From Comamonas serinivorans (GTDB lineage Bacteria > Pseudomonadota > Gammaproteobacteria > Burkholderiales > Burkholderiaceae_C), in the NCBI RefSeq assembly GCF_002158865.1, contig NZ_CP021455.1, forward strand, positions 3,162,001 through 3,226,000: a stretch of 64,000 nucleotides of DNA, in the 5' to 3' direction. The position numbers were made by a program, and so were the translations under genes. The stretch's first letter is position 1, and every line of letters begins with the position of its first letter. Of this stretch, positions 8,600 to 17,697 are shown one piece after another. The notes under the pieces were generated by a model. The model did not search any database. It was not told the origin of the DNA and saw nothing but the letters and a program-made list of their open reading frames with translations.

Positions 8600-10129
8600 A
8601 TGACCACCCCCACTTTGGTCGAACACTGGGCCACACAGCAGCCTGACCGGTTCGCCGTCATTTCGGATGAGCTGAGCCTGACCTGGGCCGAGTTGAACAC
8701 CTGGGCCGACCAGGCGGCCCACCGCCTGGCCGCGCACGACATCGGCCTCGGCGACATCGTCGCGTTGCGCCTGCAGACCACGCCCCACTGGGTGGTGATG
8801 ATGCTGGCCATCAGCAAGCTGCAGGCTCGCCTGCTGGGCGTGAACTGGCGCCTGGTGGCCGATGAGGTGAACTTCGTGCTGGAAAACTCCCGCGCCAAGC
8901 TGCTGGTCCTCGACGACGACGAAAAGCCCGAACTCGTGCAGGGCATCACTACCCTCGGTGCCCATCGCCTGGTTCGGCTCTCGGCCATCTGTGAGCCTGA
9001 CGCCATCCAGGCCTCTTTGAGCGAGGTGCCGCGGCGCACCATGCCCGAGCTGTGCGCCCAGGTCATCTACACCTCGGGCACCACGGGCCGGCCCAAAGGC
9101 GTCGAGCTGCTCGCAAAACCCCAGCCGGGCAACCAGCGTCTGAACACCTACCTGGCCGACCTGGGCGGCGCGCACCGCCAATATGGCCTGGACGACGTGA
9201 TCCTGGTCTCCATGCCCATGCACCACGGCTCCGGTCCCGGGCAGGTGAAAAACGCCATCAAGAACGGCGCCACCCTCGTCATGCAAAAACGCTTTGACGC
9301 GGCGAACTGGTTCGACCTGGTTGAGCGCCACGGCGTGACGCACTGGACCGGCGTGCCCACCATGTACAAGCGGCTCAAGGCGCATCACGACGCCACAGGC
9401 CGCAGGGCTCCCGCACTGAAGACCCTGGGCATTGGCGCGGCACCGGTGCCCATGGCCATCAAGCACTGGGTGCGGGAGCAGTTTGGCGATGTGCTGCACG
9501 AGGGCTACGGCTCAAGCGAGACCGGCATGATCACCACCATGTCGCCGGCCGACCACTTCCGCAAGTCGGGGTCCAGCGGCAAGCCCTACGCCGGCGTGCT
9601 GATCGAGATCCGCGACGACGGTGGCCAGCCCTGTGCAGTGAACGAGGTCGGCGAGATCTGGGTCAACACCCCGGTCTGCATCACCCATTACCTCAACGCG
9701 CCGCCGCTGGGTGACGACACGCGCGATGCACGGGGGTATTTCAGAACGGGTGACATGGGCAGGATGGATGACGAGGGATACCTCTTCATCACCGACCGAG
9801 CCAAGGACATGATCATCTCGGGCGGCGTGAACATCTACCCGGCAGAGATCGAATCCGCCTTCTACCAGCACCCGCAGGTGCTGGACATCGCCGTCATTGG
9901 CCTGCCCGACGAGGAATTTGGCGAGCAGGTCATCGCCTACTACGAAAGCAAAGGCGGCCAGCCGATCGCCGACGACGAACTGGCGGCCATCGGCCAGAGC
10001 CAGCTCGCGTCGTACAAGCGACCGCGCCAATTCATCCACGTCCACGAGCTGCCGCGCAACGCGGTCGGCAAGATTTTGAAGCGCGAGCTTCGCCAACCCC
10101 ATTGGGACCACCAGGAGCGCAACGTATGA
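8600..10129 (+). CDS. AMP-dependent acyl-CoA synthetase (ligase 1)
   Basis: ANL-superfamily ligase, about 509 aa, activating a carboxylic acid with ATP and CoA. The P-loop-like motif YTSGTTGRPKG is at residues 157-167. The A5 motif GYGSSETGM, the hinge GYLFITDRAKDMIISGG and the C-terminal catalytic lysine region NAVGKILKREL are all present. It lies 18 nt after the dehydrogenase and overlaps the SDR gene by four bases. It probably performs the entry step of the pathway after uptake. The substrate class cannot be read directly. Confidence 0.94.
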   Translation: MTTPTLVEHWATQQPDRFAVISDELSLTWAELNTWADQAAHRLAAHDIGLGDIVALRLQTTPHWVVMMLAISKLQARLLGVNWRLVADEVNFVLENSRAKLLVLDDDEKPELVQGITTLGAHRLVRLSAICEPDAIQASLSEVPRRTMPELCAQVIYTSGTTGRPKGVELLAKPQPGNQRLNTYLADLGGAHRQYGLDDVILVSMPMHHGSGPGQVKNAIKNGATLVMQKRFDAANWFDLVERHGVTHWTGVPTMYKRLKAHHDATGRRAPALKTLGIGAAPVPMAIKHWVREQFGDVLHEGYGSSETGMITTMSPADHFRKSGSSGKPYAGVLIEIRDDGGQPCAVNEVGEIWVNTPVCITHYLNAPPLGDDTRDARGYFRTGDMGRMDDEGYLFITDRAKDMIISGGVNIYPAEIESAFYQHPQVLDIAVIGLPDEEFGEQVIAYYESKGGQPIADDELAAIGQSQLASYKRPRQFIHVHELPRNAVGKILKRELRQPHWDHQERNV

Positions 10130-10929
10130 CTTTCACCATCACCGACCTCAGCGGGCGAATCGCCGCCATCACTGGCGCAGGCCAGGGCGTGGGCCGCGAA
10201 GTGGCCTTGCACTTTGCCAAGAGCGGCGCCAAGGCCGTCATCGTCAACGACTTCTATGCCGAGCGCGCCAACGCCGTGGTGCAGGAGATCGAGGCACTGG
10301 GCCTGGGCACCCGGGCCGTGGCTGCCGTGTTCGACGTCACGCGGCTGGACGACGTCAAGACCGCCCTGGCCGAGGCCGCGCAGGCCGCCGGCGGCCCCAT
10401 CGACATCCTGGTGAACAACGCGGGCAATGCCGGCGTCAACCCCGACCCCGATGCGCGCAAGCATTTCTGGGAGGTGGGCGAAGCCGCGTGGGACAGCTTC
10501 ATCCGCGTGAACTTCTACGGCGTCATCAACTGCACGGCCGCGGTGGTGCCCGGCATGATCGAGCAAAACGCTGGCCGCATCATCACCATCATCTCGGACG
10601 CTGGCCGCGTGGGCGAGCCCAACCTCGAGATCTACTCCGGCGCCAAGGCCGGCGCGGCCGGGTTCATGCGCGGTGCGGCCAAGGCCCTCGCGCGCCACAA
10701 CATCACGGCCAACTGCGTGGCGATTGCAGCCACGGCCACGCCAGCCATCTCGGCGCGCATGGAGGCCAACCCCGACGCCAAGAAGAAGATGCTGTCGCAC
10801 TACGTGGTGCGGCGCATGGGCGAGCCCACGGACATCGCCAACATGGTGCTGTTCCTGGCCTCGGGCGCCAGCTCCTGGATCACCGGGCAGACCTACCCGG
10901 TCAATGGCGGCTATTCCTTCAATCTTTGA
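10126..10929 (+). CDS. SDR family oxidoreductase (probable 3-hydroxyacyl-CoA dehydrogenase)
   Basis: Short-chain dehydrogenase/reductase, 267 aa. It has the cofactor motif TGAGQGVGRE near residues 16-25, NNAGNAG in the middle, and the catalytic YSGAK with Tyr170 and Lys174. The ATG at 10126 overlaps the ligase stop codon (ATGA). In this operon, with a dehydrogenase and a hydratase, the natural role is oxidation of a 3-hydroxyacyl-CoA, but a different alcohol substrate is possible. A 52-bp palindromic element starts at the base after its stop codon. Confidence 0.93.
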   Translation: MTFTITDLSGRIAAITGAGQGVGREVALHFAKSGAKAVIVNDFYAERANAVVQEIEALGLGTRAVAAVFDVTRLDDVKTALAEAAQAAGGPIDILVNNAGNAGVNPDPDARKHFWEVGEAAWDSFIRVNFYGVINCTAAVVPGMIEQNAGRIITIISDAGRVGEPNLEIYSGAKAGAAGFMRGAAKALARHNITANCVAIAATATPAISARMEANPDAKKKMLSHYVVRRMGEPTDIANMVLFLASGASSWITGQTYPVNGGYSFNL

Positions 10930-10981
10930 GCAGTATCCACTTTTTGCCGTTTTCTTGAAAACGACATTTCACCCATACTCC
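10930..10981. repeat. 52-bp palindromic element, copy 1
   Basis: Arms GCAGTAT (10930-10936) and ATACTCC (10975-10981), with inner stem CGTTTTC / GAAAACG (10948-10954, 10957-10963). It abuts the SDR stop codon and ends 14 nt before the hydratase start. Confidence 0.85.
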
Positions 10982-10995
10982 ATAAAGAATAATCC

Positions 10996-11766
10996 ATGAG
11001 CACCCAACCCGTAGCATTGCTCGACAAGCGCGATGGCGTCGCCATCGTCACGCTCAACCGCCCCGAGGTGAAGAACGCTTGCAACAACGCCCTGGGGGTC
11101 GCGCTGCAGGAAATCTTCGACGACATCGAAGACGACAAGCGCTGCTTCGTTGCCGTGATCCACGGCGCGGGTGGCAACTTTTCAACCGGTGCCGACCTGA
11201 AGGAAGCCGCCAGCGGCGTCAAACGCACGCGGCTGCACCGCGGCGGCTTCGGCTGCTTCAAGTACCCGCTCAAAAAGCCGACCATCGCCGCGGTCGAAGG
11301 CTACGCCGTGGGCGGCGGCTTTGAGCTGGCGTTGACCTGCGACCTGGTGGTGGCGGCTTCCGATGCGAAGTTCGGCCTGCCCGAGGTCAAGCACAACCTG
11401 GTCGCCATCGGTGGCGGCCTGTTCCGCCTGCCCAAGAAGATTCCCTACAACATCGCCTTCGAAATGGCCTTGACCGGGAAGATCCAAGGCGTGGACTTCC
11501 TCCAGCCCTACGGCATCCTGAACCGCGTCACCGCGCCCGGACAGGCGCTGGACGCCGCGCTGACCCTGGCGCAAGAGATGCTGGCCAATGGCCCCACGGC
11601 CCTGGCCGCGACCAAGCAGATCATGAGCAAGGCCTTCGAGTGGCCTGAGCTGGACGCCTGGGACCTGCAGATGCCGGTCGCCGTCGCAGCCCTGCAGTCG
11701 CGCGACCGCGTCGAAGGCCTCAAGGCCTTTGCCGAAAAGCGCAAGCCCGTCTGGTCGGGTGAGTGA
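10996..11766 (+). CDS. Enoyl-CoA hydratase/isomerase
   Basis: Crotonase-fold protein, 256 aa. The oxyanion-hole segments GAGGNFSTGADL (about residues 57-68) and YAVGGGFELALTCDL (about 100-115) are both present. The usual catalytic glutamates near PEVK (LPEVKHNLVAIGG) are in place. It would hydrate the enoyl-CoA made by the upstream dehydrogenase. It follows the SDR after a 66-nt gap filled by a palindromic element, so readthrough from the operon depends on whether that hairpin terminates transcription. Confidence 0.93.
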   Translation: MSTQPVALLDKRDGVAIVTLNRPEVKNACNNALGVALQEIFDDIEDDKRCFVAVIHGAGGNFSTGADLKEAASGVKRTRLHRGGFGCFKYPLKKPTIAAVEGYAVGGGFELALTCDLVVAASDAKFGLPEVKHNLVAIGGGLFRLPKKIPYNIAFEMALTGKIQGVDFLQPYGILNRVTAPGQALDAALTLAQEMLANGPTALAATKQIMSKAFEWPELDAWDLQMPVAVAALQSRDRVEGLKAFAEKRKPVWSGE

Positions 11767-11802
11767 CCGCGCGCCCTGCCCCAACCCCACAGGAGACACA
11801 CT

Positions 11803-12777
11803 ATGCAACGACGCGACGCATTGCGGGCTGCCGCCCTGGGCACTCTGGGCGGCTTGGCCTCGGGCTGGCTGACCCCGGCACAGGCGCAGGCGAGCGCCCT
11901 GAACGTCATCATGCCGATTGGCGGCGGCACCGGCGCCGACACCAGCACGCGCCTGCTGGCCGATGTGATCGGCCGCGAGCTGAAGCGCTCGGTGGTGATC
12001 GAGAACAAGCCTGGCGCCGACACCATGATCGCCACCCAGCATGTGCTGTCGGGCAGCAGCGACGGCAGCCGCGTGCTGTTCACCTCGCCCAGCAACATGG
12101 TGATCGTGCCGTTGGTCAACAAGCGGCTCAACTTCAACCCGGCCGCGCAGCTGCAACCGGTCATCACCGCCATGCGCGGCGGCACCTCGCTGGTGGTCAA
12201 AAGCGGCCGCTTCAAGGATCTGGCCGAGTTCGTGGCTGCCGCCAAACGGGCGCCCGGCCAAGTCTCGCTGGCCACGTATGGCGGCCACTATTACAAGCTG
12301 CTGGGCCTGATGATCCAGCGTGAACTCGGCATCGAGCTCAACCTGGCGCCCTACAAGGATCCGGCCCCGGCCGTGAACGACGTGGTGGGCGGCAACGTGG
12401 ACGCCATGCTCAGCGATGCCAGCGGTGCGCGCGAGTTCTTCCGCGCCGGCAAGACCCACATCCTGGCGCAGACCCACGGGCGCCGGCCCCAGGCCTTCCA
12501 CGACGTGCCCACCTTCCAGGAGTTGGGCCACCCTGGCCTGGTCGCCTACATCTGGACCGGCTTTGCTGTGAAGGCCGGCACACCGCCTGAGGTGGTGGCC
12601 CAGCTGTACCAGTCGTTTTCCCGCGCGCTCAAGTCCAAGGAGTACGTGGACTACATGGCGGCCAACAGCTCGGGCGCCGAGGTGGTCGACCTCGACCCCG
12701 AACAGACGCGCCAGTACCTGGACGCCGAACGCAAGCGCTTTGCCGCGCTGATCGACAAGACCGGCTACACGGCCTGA
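11803..12777 (+). CDS. Bug/TctC-family periplasmic solute receptor
   Basis: Tripartite tricarboxylate transporter receptor, 324 aa. The N-terminus MQRRDALRAAALGTLGGLAS has adjacent arginines before a hydrophobic stretch, so a Tat-like signal is possible. The family fingerprint is clear (LNVIMPIGGGTGADTSTRLL, then VVIENKPGADTM). Bug proteins capture organic acids such as dicarboxylates and aromatics. No TctA/TctB membrane genes are nearby, which is common for Bug genes of this family of bacteria. It may bind the same compound as the operon degrades. Confidence 0.93.
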   Translation: MQRRDALRAAALGTLGGLASGWLTPAQAQASALNVIMPIGGGTGADTSTRLLADVIGRELKRSVVIENKPGADTMIATQHVLSGSSDGSRVLFTSPSNMVIVPLVNKRLNFNPAAQLQPVITAMRGGTSLVVKSGRFKDLAEFVAAAKRAPGQVSLATYGGHYYKLLGLMIQRELGIELNLAPYKDPAPAVNDVVGGNVDAMLSDASGAREFFRAGKTHILAQTHGRRPQAFHDVPTFQELGHPGLVAYIWTGFAVKAGTPPEVVAQLYQSFSRALKSKEYVDYMAANSSGAEVVDLDPEQTRQYLDAERKRFAALIDKTGYTA

Positions 12778-12843
12778 CTGCCCGCCTGTTCGACGTCAGC
12801 CGGCCTGTGGTGATTTCTCGGCCACGGCCAGCTCTAAGACAAA

Positions 12844-12895
12844 GCTGTATCCATCGATCGTCGATGTACAGATATCGACCATCCGCCCATACCCC
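12844..12895. repeat. 52-bp palindromic element, copy 2
   Basis: Diverged copy with arms GCTGTAT (12844-12850) and ATACCCC (12889-12895) at the standard spacing. The inner part is CGATCGTCGAT...ATATCGA instead of CCGTT...AACGG. Lies between the Bug and nitronate monooxygenase genes. Confidence 0.65.
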
Positions 12896-12924
12896 ACGAT
12901 GCCTTGCATCGCCTGGAACCCGCC

Positions 12925-13890
12925 ATGAGTTTGTCTCCCGCCTTGGCCGCACGCCTGCGCCTGCCGCTGATTGCCGCCCCCATGTTGCGCGTGTCCGGCC
13001 CCGACCTGGTAGCCGCCGCGTGCGCCAGCGGCGTGATCGGCGCCTTCCCCACCGTCAACGCCCGCGGCAGCGCCGAGCTGGATGCATGGCTCACACGCAT
13101 CCACGCCCGGCTGGCCGAGGTGCCCGGCCCCGTGGCGCCCGTCTGTCCCAACATCATCATGCGGCGCCAGACCACCCTGGCCGACGACCTGGCGGTGCTG
13201 CTGCACCACCGCGTCGAGATGGTGATCGCCAGCGTGGGCTCGCCCGAAGCGGTGATTCAGCCGCTGCACGACATCGGCTGCCAGGTATTTGCCGACGTGG
13301 CCTCGATTCGCCATGCCGAGAAGGCGCTGGCGGTAGGTGCCGACGGCCTGGTGCTGCTGACGGCCGGCGCCGGCGGGCAGACCGGCTGGGCCAACCCCTT
13401 CGCCTTTGTGCGCGCGGTACGCGCCATGTTCGACGGGCCCATCGTGCTGTCCGGCGGCATGTCCGACGGCGCAGCACTGTGGGCCGCACGCGCACTGGGT
13501 TGTGACCTGGCCATGATGGGCACCCGCTTCATCGCCACGCCCGAAAGCATGGCAGGCCAGCCCCACAAGGCCATGCTGGTCGACAGTCGCCTGGACGACG
13601 TGATGCTGACCCAGGCCTTCACAGGCCTGGACGCCAACATGCTGCGGCCGTCCATCGTGGCAGCCGGCCTGGACCCCCGGGGGCTGGAAGGCAAGGTCTC
13701 ACCCGAACGGGCCCGCGAGCTGTTCAGCGCACACGGCCAGGAGGCCACCGGCCCCAAACGCTGGGTGGACATCTGGAGCGCCGGCCACAGCGTGTCCGGG
13801 GTAACCGGCGTGCAGCCCGTGGCCGAGCTGGTCGAGCAGCTGGCCCACGAATACCAGGCCGCCCGGGCTCAGGCCCACGCCTTGGCTTGA
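12925..13890 (+). CDS. Nitronate monooxygenase / 2-nitropropane dioxygenase family flavoprotein
   Basis: FMN-binding TIM-barrel protein, 321 aa. The N-terminus LPLIAAPMLRVSGPDLVAAA is the family FMN entry motif, GADGLVLLTAGAGGQTGW lies mid-protein and GGMSDGAALWAARALGCDLA forms the phosphate-binding region. Family members oxidise alkyl nitronates or act as enoyl-type reductases; many are found in acyl-CoA gene clusters with undefined roles. The ATG at 12925 begins the conserved domain at once; an upstream TTG at 12904 is possible but less likely. It is followed 28 nt later by a second CoA ligase. Confidence 0.9.
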   Translation: MSLSPALAARLRLPLIAAPMLRVSGPDLVAAACASGVIGAFPTVNARGSAELDAWLTRIHARLAEVPGPVAPVCPNIIMRRQTTLADDLAVLLHHRVEMVIASVGSPEAVIQPLHDIGCQVFADVASIRHAEKALAVGADGLVLLTAGAGGQTGWANPFAFVRAVRAMFDGPIVLSGGMSDGAALWAARALGCDLAMMGTRFIATPESMAGQPHKAMLVDSRLDDVMLTQAFTGLDANMLRPSIVAAGLDPRGLEGKVSPERARELFSAHGQEATGPKRWVDIWSAGHSVSGVTGVQPVAELVEQLAHEYQAARAQAHALA

Positions 13891-13918
13891 CCTGCTCCAT
13901 ACACCCAGGAGACCCCGC

Positions 13919-15472
13919 ATGAGACTGGCCGACTACTTCGACAAAGCCGTGCGCACCGGCACGCGCGAACACGCCCTGGTGGAAGGCGATGTGCGCATCA
14001 GCCACCTCGAGGTGCAAGCCCAGGTGCACGCCATCGCCAACGCGATGGATGCCGATGCCGACATCCGCCCCGGCGCCCACGTGGCCATCTACTGCCCCAA
14101 CCACTGGCGGGTGCCGGTGCTGCTGCTGGCCATCAACCGGGCCGACCGCGTCCGCCTGCCCGTGCACACGCGCAACCCGCTGGCCGTGAACCTGGAGGTG
14201 CTGGCCTTCATGGACTGCGAGGTGCTGTTCTTCCACAGCCGTTTCGAGCACGAGGTGGCCGAGATGCGCGCCGCGTTGCCCCGCCTGCGCCGCGTGATCT
14301 GCATCGACGCCGAATCGGCCCATGGCCCCAGCCTGGCGGCCTGGAGCGCGCCGCACCAGCGGCCCTACCTCTCACAGATGGAAGACCCGATGGCGCCGGC
14401 CTTTCTGCAGCCTACCGGCGGCACCACGGGCCCGTCGAAAGCCGCCATCCACACCCACCGCAGCGCCGAAATGATGCTGATCGGCAACCGGCTCAGCGGC
14501 GATCACGATGCCCACCACACCTACCTGGCTGTGGCCCCGCTGACCCACGCCGGTGGCACCGCAGCCCTGCACACGCTGTGCGCGGGCAACACCGTGGTGG
14601 TGCTGGACGACACCTCTCCCGCCGCGATCCTCGACGCCATCGAGCGGCATGGCGTGACCCATTTCTTCCTGCCGCCCACGCTGTTCTACCTGCTGCTGGC
14701 CGAGCTGGAGCGCGCCCCCCGCGCCCTGCCCTCGCTGCGGCAGCTGGGCGTGGGTGCGGCGCCTGTGTCCCCCGACAAGGTCAAGCAGGCGACGCGCATG
14801 CTGGGGCCCATCGTGGCCGAGGGCTATGGCCAGACCGAATGCGGGGCGCCAGTCACGCGCAAGGTTCCCGCCGACTACATCCACGCCGATGGCCGCTTCG
14901 ACGAGGTCGCGCTGCGGTCCGCCGGCAAGGCCGTGGACACGGTCTGGGTCGAAATCATGGACGACCAGGGCCGGCTGCTGCCAGCCGGCGAACGCGGCGA
15001 AATCGTGGTACGCGGGGGCTCGCTGATGCTGGGCTACTACAAGAACGAGGCCGAGACGGCCCGCATCGACGCCTTCGGCTGGCGCCACACCGGCGACGTG
15101 GGCGTCAAGGACGAGCGCGGCTTCCTCACCATCGTGGACCGCGTGAAGGACATGATCGTGACCGGCGGCTTCAACGTCTACCCGGCGCAGGTCGAGCGCG
15201 TGATCCTGGAGTTCGACGCCGTGCAGGAATGCGCCGTGGTCGGCGTGCCCGACGACACCTGGGGCGAAGCGGTCAAGGCCGTGGTCGAGCTCAAACCCGG
15301 GCAGACCCTCGACGAGGGCGAGGTCATCGCGCTGTGCAAGGCCAGGCTCGGTGGTGTCTACGCCCCCAAATCGGTGGAGGTCTGGCCCAGCATCCCGCGC
15401 AGCGCCGTCGGCAAGACGCTGCGCCGTGAGGTGCGCGAGGCCTTCTGGCGTCAGCACTGGCGCGCGGTCTGA
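13919..15472 (+). CDS. AMP-dependent acyl-CoA synthetase (ligase 2)
   Basis: Second ANL-family ligase of the cluster, 517 aa. It carries PTGGTTGPSKAA (A3 motif), GYGQTECGAPVT (A5), GFLTIVDRVKDMIVTGGFNV (A8 hinge) and SAVGKTLRREV with the catalytic lysine at the C-terminus. It is clearly distinct from ligase 1, so the cluster either activates two acids or re-activates a cleavage product released later. It ends the plus-strand gene run. An AGGAG ribosome-binding site lies about 7 nt before the ATG. Confidence 0.93.
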   Translation: MRLADYFDKAVRTGTREHALVEGDVRISHLEVQAQVHAIANAMDADADIRPGAHVAIYCPNHWRVPVLLLAINRADRVRLPVHTRNPLAVNLEVLAFMDCEVLFFHSRFEHEVAEMRAALPRLRRVICIDAESAHGPSLAAWSAPHQRPYLSQMEDPMAPAFLQPTGGTTGPSKAAIHTHRSAEMMLIGNRLSGDHDAHHTYLAVAPLTHAGGTAALHTLCAGNTVVVLDDTSPAAILDAIERHGVTHFFLPPTLFYLLLAELERAPRALPSLRQLGVGAAPVSPDKVKQATRMLGPIVAEGYGQTECGAPVTRKVPADYIHADGRFDEVALRSAGKAVDTVWVEIMDDQGRLLPAGERGEIVVRGGSLMLGYYKNEAETARIDAFGWRHTGDVGVKDERGFLTIVDRVKDMIVTGGFNVYPAQVERVILEFDAVQECAVVGVPDDTWGEAVKAVVELKPGQTLDEGEVIALCKARLGGVYAPKSVEVWPSIPRSAVGKTLRREVREAFWRQHWRAV

Positions 15473-15659
15473 GGCCTGGGCGACCCCGCGCAGATCAGGT
15501 GAAACTTGCCACCTCGCCCTGGGCGAAAGATAGAGCTCGCGCAGCTTCCGCCCTCGGCCCCAGCGCCGGTGTACTCCGTCCAGGATGGAACGGGATTCAC
15601 ACAATTGGATGCGCGTGGTCTACCCCAGAAATTTGAGCCGTCGTCTAGGCCTCGCCGGC

Positions 15660-15881
15660 TCAAAGCTGCCGCAGCAGCGCCCGCTGCTCCCTGAGCACCT
15701 GGTTGACCTCCCGCGAGAGTGCCCGCAGGCGAGGCCTCAGGCCCCCTTTGAACGCGTTCAAGGCCGAGCGCTGCTTGCCCTCAACGCTTCTTGGACCGGT
15801 GGATTGGCGCCAGGGCTGGGTCTCGCGGATGCGCTGCGCCTGCTGCCGTCTTTGCTCGTCGCTCCACCGCCTAGCCGCCAT
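15660..15881 (-). CDS. Conserved small basic protein with STGPRSVEGK motif
   Basis: A 73-aa basic protein, MAARRWSDEQRRQQAQRIRE at the N-terminus, followed by WRQSTGPRSVEGKQRSALNAF. The STGPRT-x-EGK type motif with a following N-A-x-K-G is, from memory, common in short hypothetical proteins of proteobacteria and cyanobacteria without known function. The gene overlaps the larger hypothetical gene upstream by 11 nt, which is a typical pairing. I cannot assign a role. The 187-bp gap to ligase 2 (15473-15659) holds nothing recognisable. Confidence 0.7.
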   Translation of the reverse strand: MAARRWSDEQRRQQAQRIRETQPWRQSTGPRSVEGKQRSALNAFKGGLRPRLRALSREVNQVLREQRALLRQL

Positions 15882-16281
15882 GGGCTTGCTCCACTGTCAG
15901 TTCGTTTGGCGTCTTGGCCTCATTTCCCACGTGCGAGGACGCGACGCCGTTGTTCACCTGCTGGGTGTGCGCCACGTTGGCCTGGCGCACAAAGGCCACT
16001 TGCTTGGGCTGCTTGGCGTTGATCAACGCCTCCAGGGTCGCTCGGCCGTTGCTCTGGGCCTTCAGGGCGAGCTGGAGCAAGGCCTGCTGTTGAAGTCCCC
16101 TCGAAAACCTGAACCATCCGGAAGTAGAGAATTCCCCCAGCAGGACTTCATGGTGAATGTCGGCTTGCTGGCCCAAACTGGTATCCGACATGCGAGCGGC
16201 GAACGACCGCAGCCGCTGCTCAGCAGACATTGCCGATGACAACTCGAAGAACCGCAACGGCACATTGCGGTCAGCATTCAT
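15871..16281 (-). CDS. Conserved hypothetical protein (QVNNG type)
   Basis: About 136 aa if the ATG at 16281 is used; a GTG at 16344 and an ATG at 16230 are alternatives. The C-terminal half has the stretch ALLQLALKAQSNGRATLEAL, then ARxANVA-like VRQANVAHTQQVNNG and KTPNELTV. This pattern recurs, from memory, in hypothetical proteins paired with the small STGPR-type protein that follows. The N-terminal part looks shortened compared with such proteins. No enzymatic motif is visible. Function unknown. Confidence 0.6.
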   Translation of the reverse strand: MNADRNVPLRFFELSSAMSAEQRLRSFAARMSDTSLGQQADIHHEVLLGEFSTSGWFRFSRGLQQQALLQLALKAQSNGRATLEALINAKQPKQVAFVRQANVAHTQQVNNGVASSHVGNEAKTPNELTVEQAHGG

Positions 16282-16365
16282 CCTCAGCCCTACTGTGACC
16301 TGATTCGAAGGTGTAGAGGTGTAGCCCACAGCAGAGCCTGCCACACACAGGGCCGTTACTGCACC

Positions 16366-17694
16366 TCAGGCTCCTTGGGCTTGCGCCAAGCTCACCGCCA
16401 GTTGCCGCGCACGCTTGGCACTCGCCCCCTTGCCCGTGATCGCCAGCGCGGGCGCATGGGCCAGCATGCGTTCGAAGACGGCGCGCACTTCGTCGGCGTT
16501 GATGTCCTCGATCATGGCCAGCGCATCGGCCATGGGCAGCACGTTGTCGCTGGCCAGCAGCTCTTCCACGGCCTGCTCCATCGTGGCGTAGGGGCGTTCC
16601 GCGGCACGCACGCGCGACACGGTCAGTTGGTTCCTGGCCCGCTCCAGGTGCACGGGGTCGATGGCGGCCGCCTGCGCACGCAGCAGCTCGCCCGTGGCCG
16701 CGACCAGCGCATCCAGCTTATCGGGCGTGGTCACCGCATGCACGACGAAGTTGCCCCAGACGTCGCCCTTGTCGATCGAGGCATTGGCGGTGTAGGCCAG
16801 GCCGAGTTGCTCCCGGATGGTGTCGACCAGGGGCGAGGACATGCCACTGCCGAAGAGGTTGGCGGCCAGCGCCGCCACCAGGCGCCAGCGCTGCTGGGGC
16901 AGCGCATCGGGCTGCGCCGGCGCCACGGGATAGGCGATGTTCAGGAACACCTGCGAGACCTGCGTGAAGCGCCGTGCGACGGTCTGGCCGACGTAAGCAG
17001 TGGGCGCCGGGGGCTGGGCCACCGCTGCATCGGGCGCAGCCGGCATGGCCCCGAACAGCTCCGCGGCCAGCGCCATCCAGGCCTCGACGTCGAAGTTGCC
17101 GGCCGCAGCCACGACCGTCTTCTGCGCCACGTAATGCGTCTGCACATGGCGCACCAGGTCGCTGCGCGTGAAGCCCTCGATGTTGGCGAGGGTGCCGATC
17201 ACGGGCATGCCCATGGCGGCATCGCCCCAGATGGCGCGGTCCAGCAGGTCGTCGGCGCTGTCCTGCGGGTCTTCGTCGTACTCGATGGCTTCTTGCCGGA
17301 TCACTTCCAGTTCGCGCTGTAGCTCACTCTCCGGGAAGGTGCTGTTGAGCACGATGTCGGCCGTCATGCGCAGCAGCTGGTCGGCATGCCAGCCCAGGCC
17401 GGTCATGAAGTAGGCCGTGCTGTCCTTGCCGGTGAAGGCGTTGACGTCGGCGCCCAGCCGCTCGGCGTCCAGGTTGATCGCCTGCACGGTGCGCGTGGCC
17501 GTGCCCTTGAACGCCATGTGCTCCAGCACGTGGCTGATGCCGTTGGTGGCCGGCGTCTCGTCGCGCGAGCCGACTCGCAGGAAGACCCCCACGCTAACGC
17601 TTTGCACATGCGGCATCGGGACAGCCAGCAGGCGCACACCGTTCGCAAGTTGACGCAGGACCGCAGCACCGCGGTTGTCAGGAGGCTGCACCAT
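16366..17694 (-). CDS. M16 family zinc metallopeptidase (processing peptidase-like)
   Basis: Single M16-type subunit of 442 aa. The inverted zinc motif is HVLEH at residues 55-59 (two His ligands and the catalytic Glu58), with the third-ligand helix VIRQEAIEYDEDPQD around residue 135. The LGLAYTANA region of the C-terminal half also fits. No signal peptide is obvious, so it is probably cytoplasmic. Only one M16 gene is present, unlike the paired periplasmic M16 genes of many proteobacteria. It starts 3 nt after the stop of an XRE regulator gene and is likely cotranscribed with it. Confidence 0.92.
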   Translation of the reverse strand: MVQPPDNRGAAVLRQLANGVRLLAVPMPHVQSVSVGVFLRVGSRDETPATNGISHVLEHMAFKGTATRTVQAINLDAERLGADVNAFTGKDSTAYFMTGLGWHADQLLRMTADIVLNSTFPESELQRELEVIRQEAIEYDEDPQDSADDLLDRAIWGDAAMGMPVIGTLANIEGFTRSDLVRHVQTHYVAQKTVVAAAGNFDVEAWMALAAELFGAMPAAPDAAVAQPPAPTAYVGQTVARRFTQVSQVFLNIAYPVAPAQPDALPQQRWRLVAALAANLFGSGMSSPLVDTIREQLGLAYTANASIDKGDVWGNFVVHAVTTPDKLDALVAATGELLRAQAAAIDPVHLERARNQLTVSRVRAAERPYATMEQAVEELLASDNVLPMADALAMIEDINADEVRAVFERMLAHAPALAITGKGASAKRARQLAVSLAQAQGA

Positions 17695-17697
17695 GAC

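Noticed and set aside
7184..9499. Very long minus-strand ORF (771 codons)
   Set aside because: It is the antisense shadow of the dehydrogenase and ligase genes, with no family motifs and skewed His/Gln/Gly-rich composition, as in other high-GC antisense ORFs.
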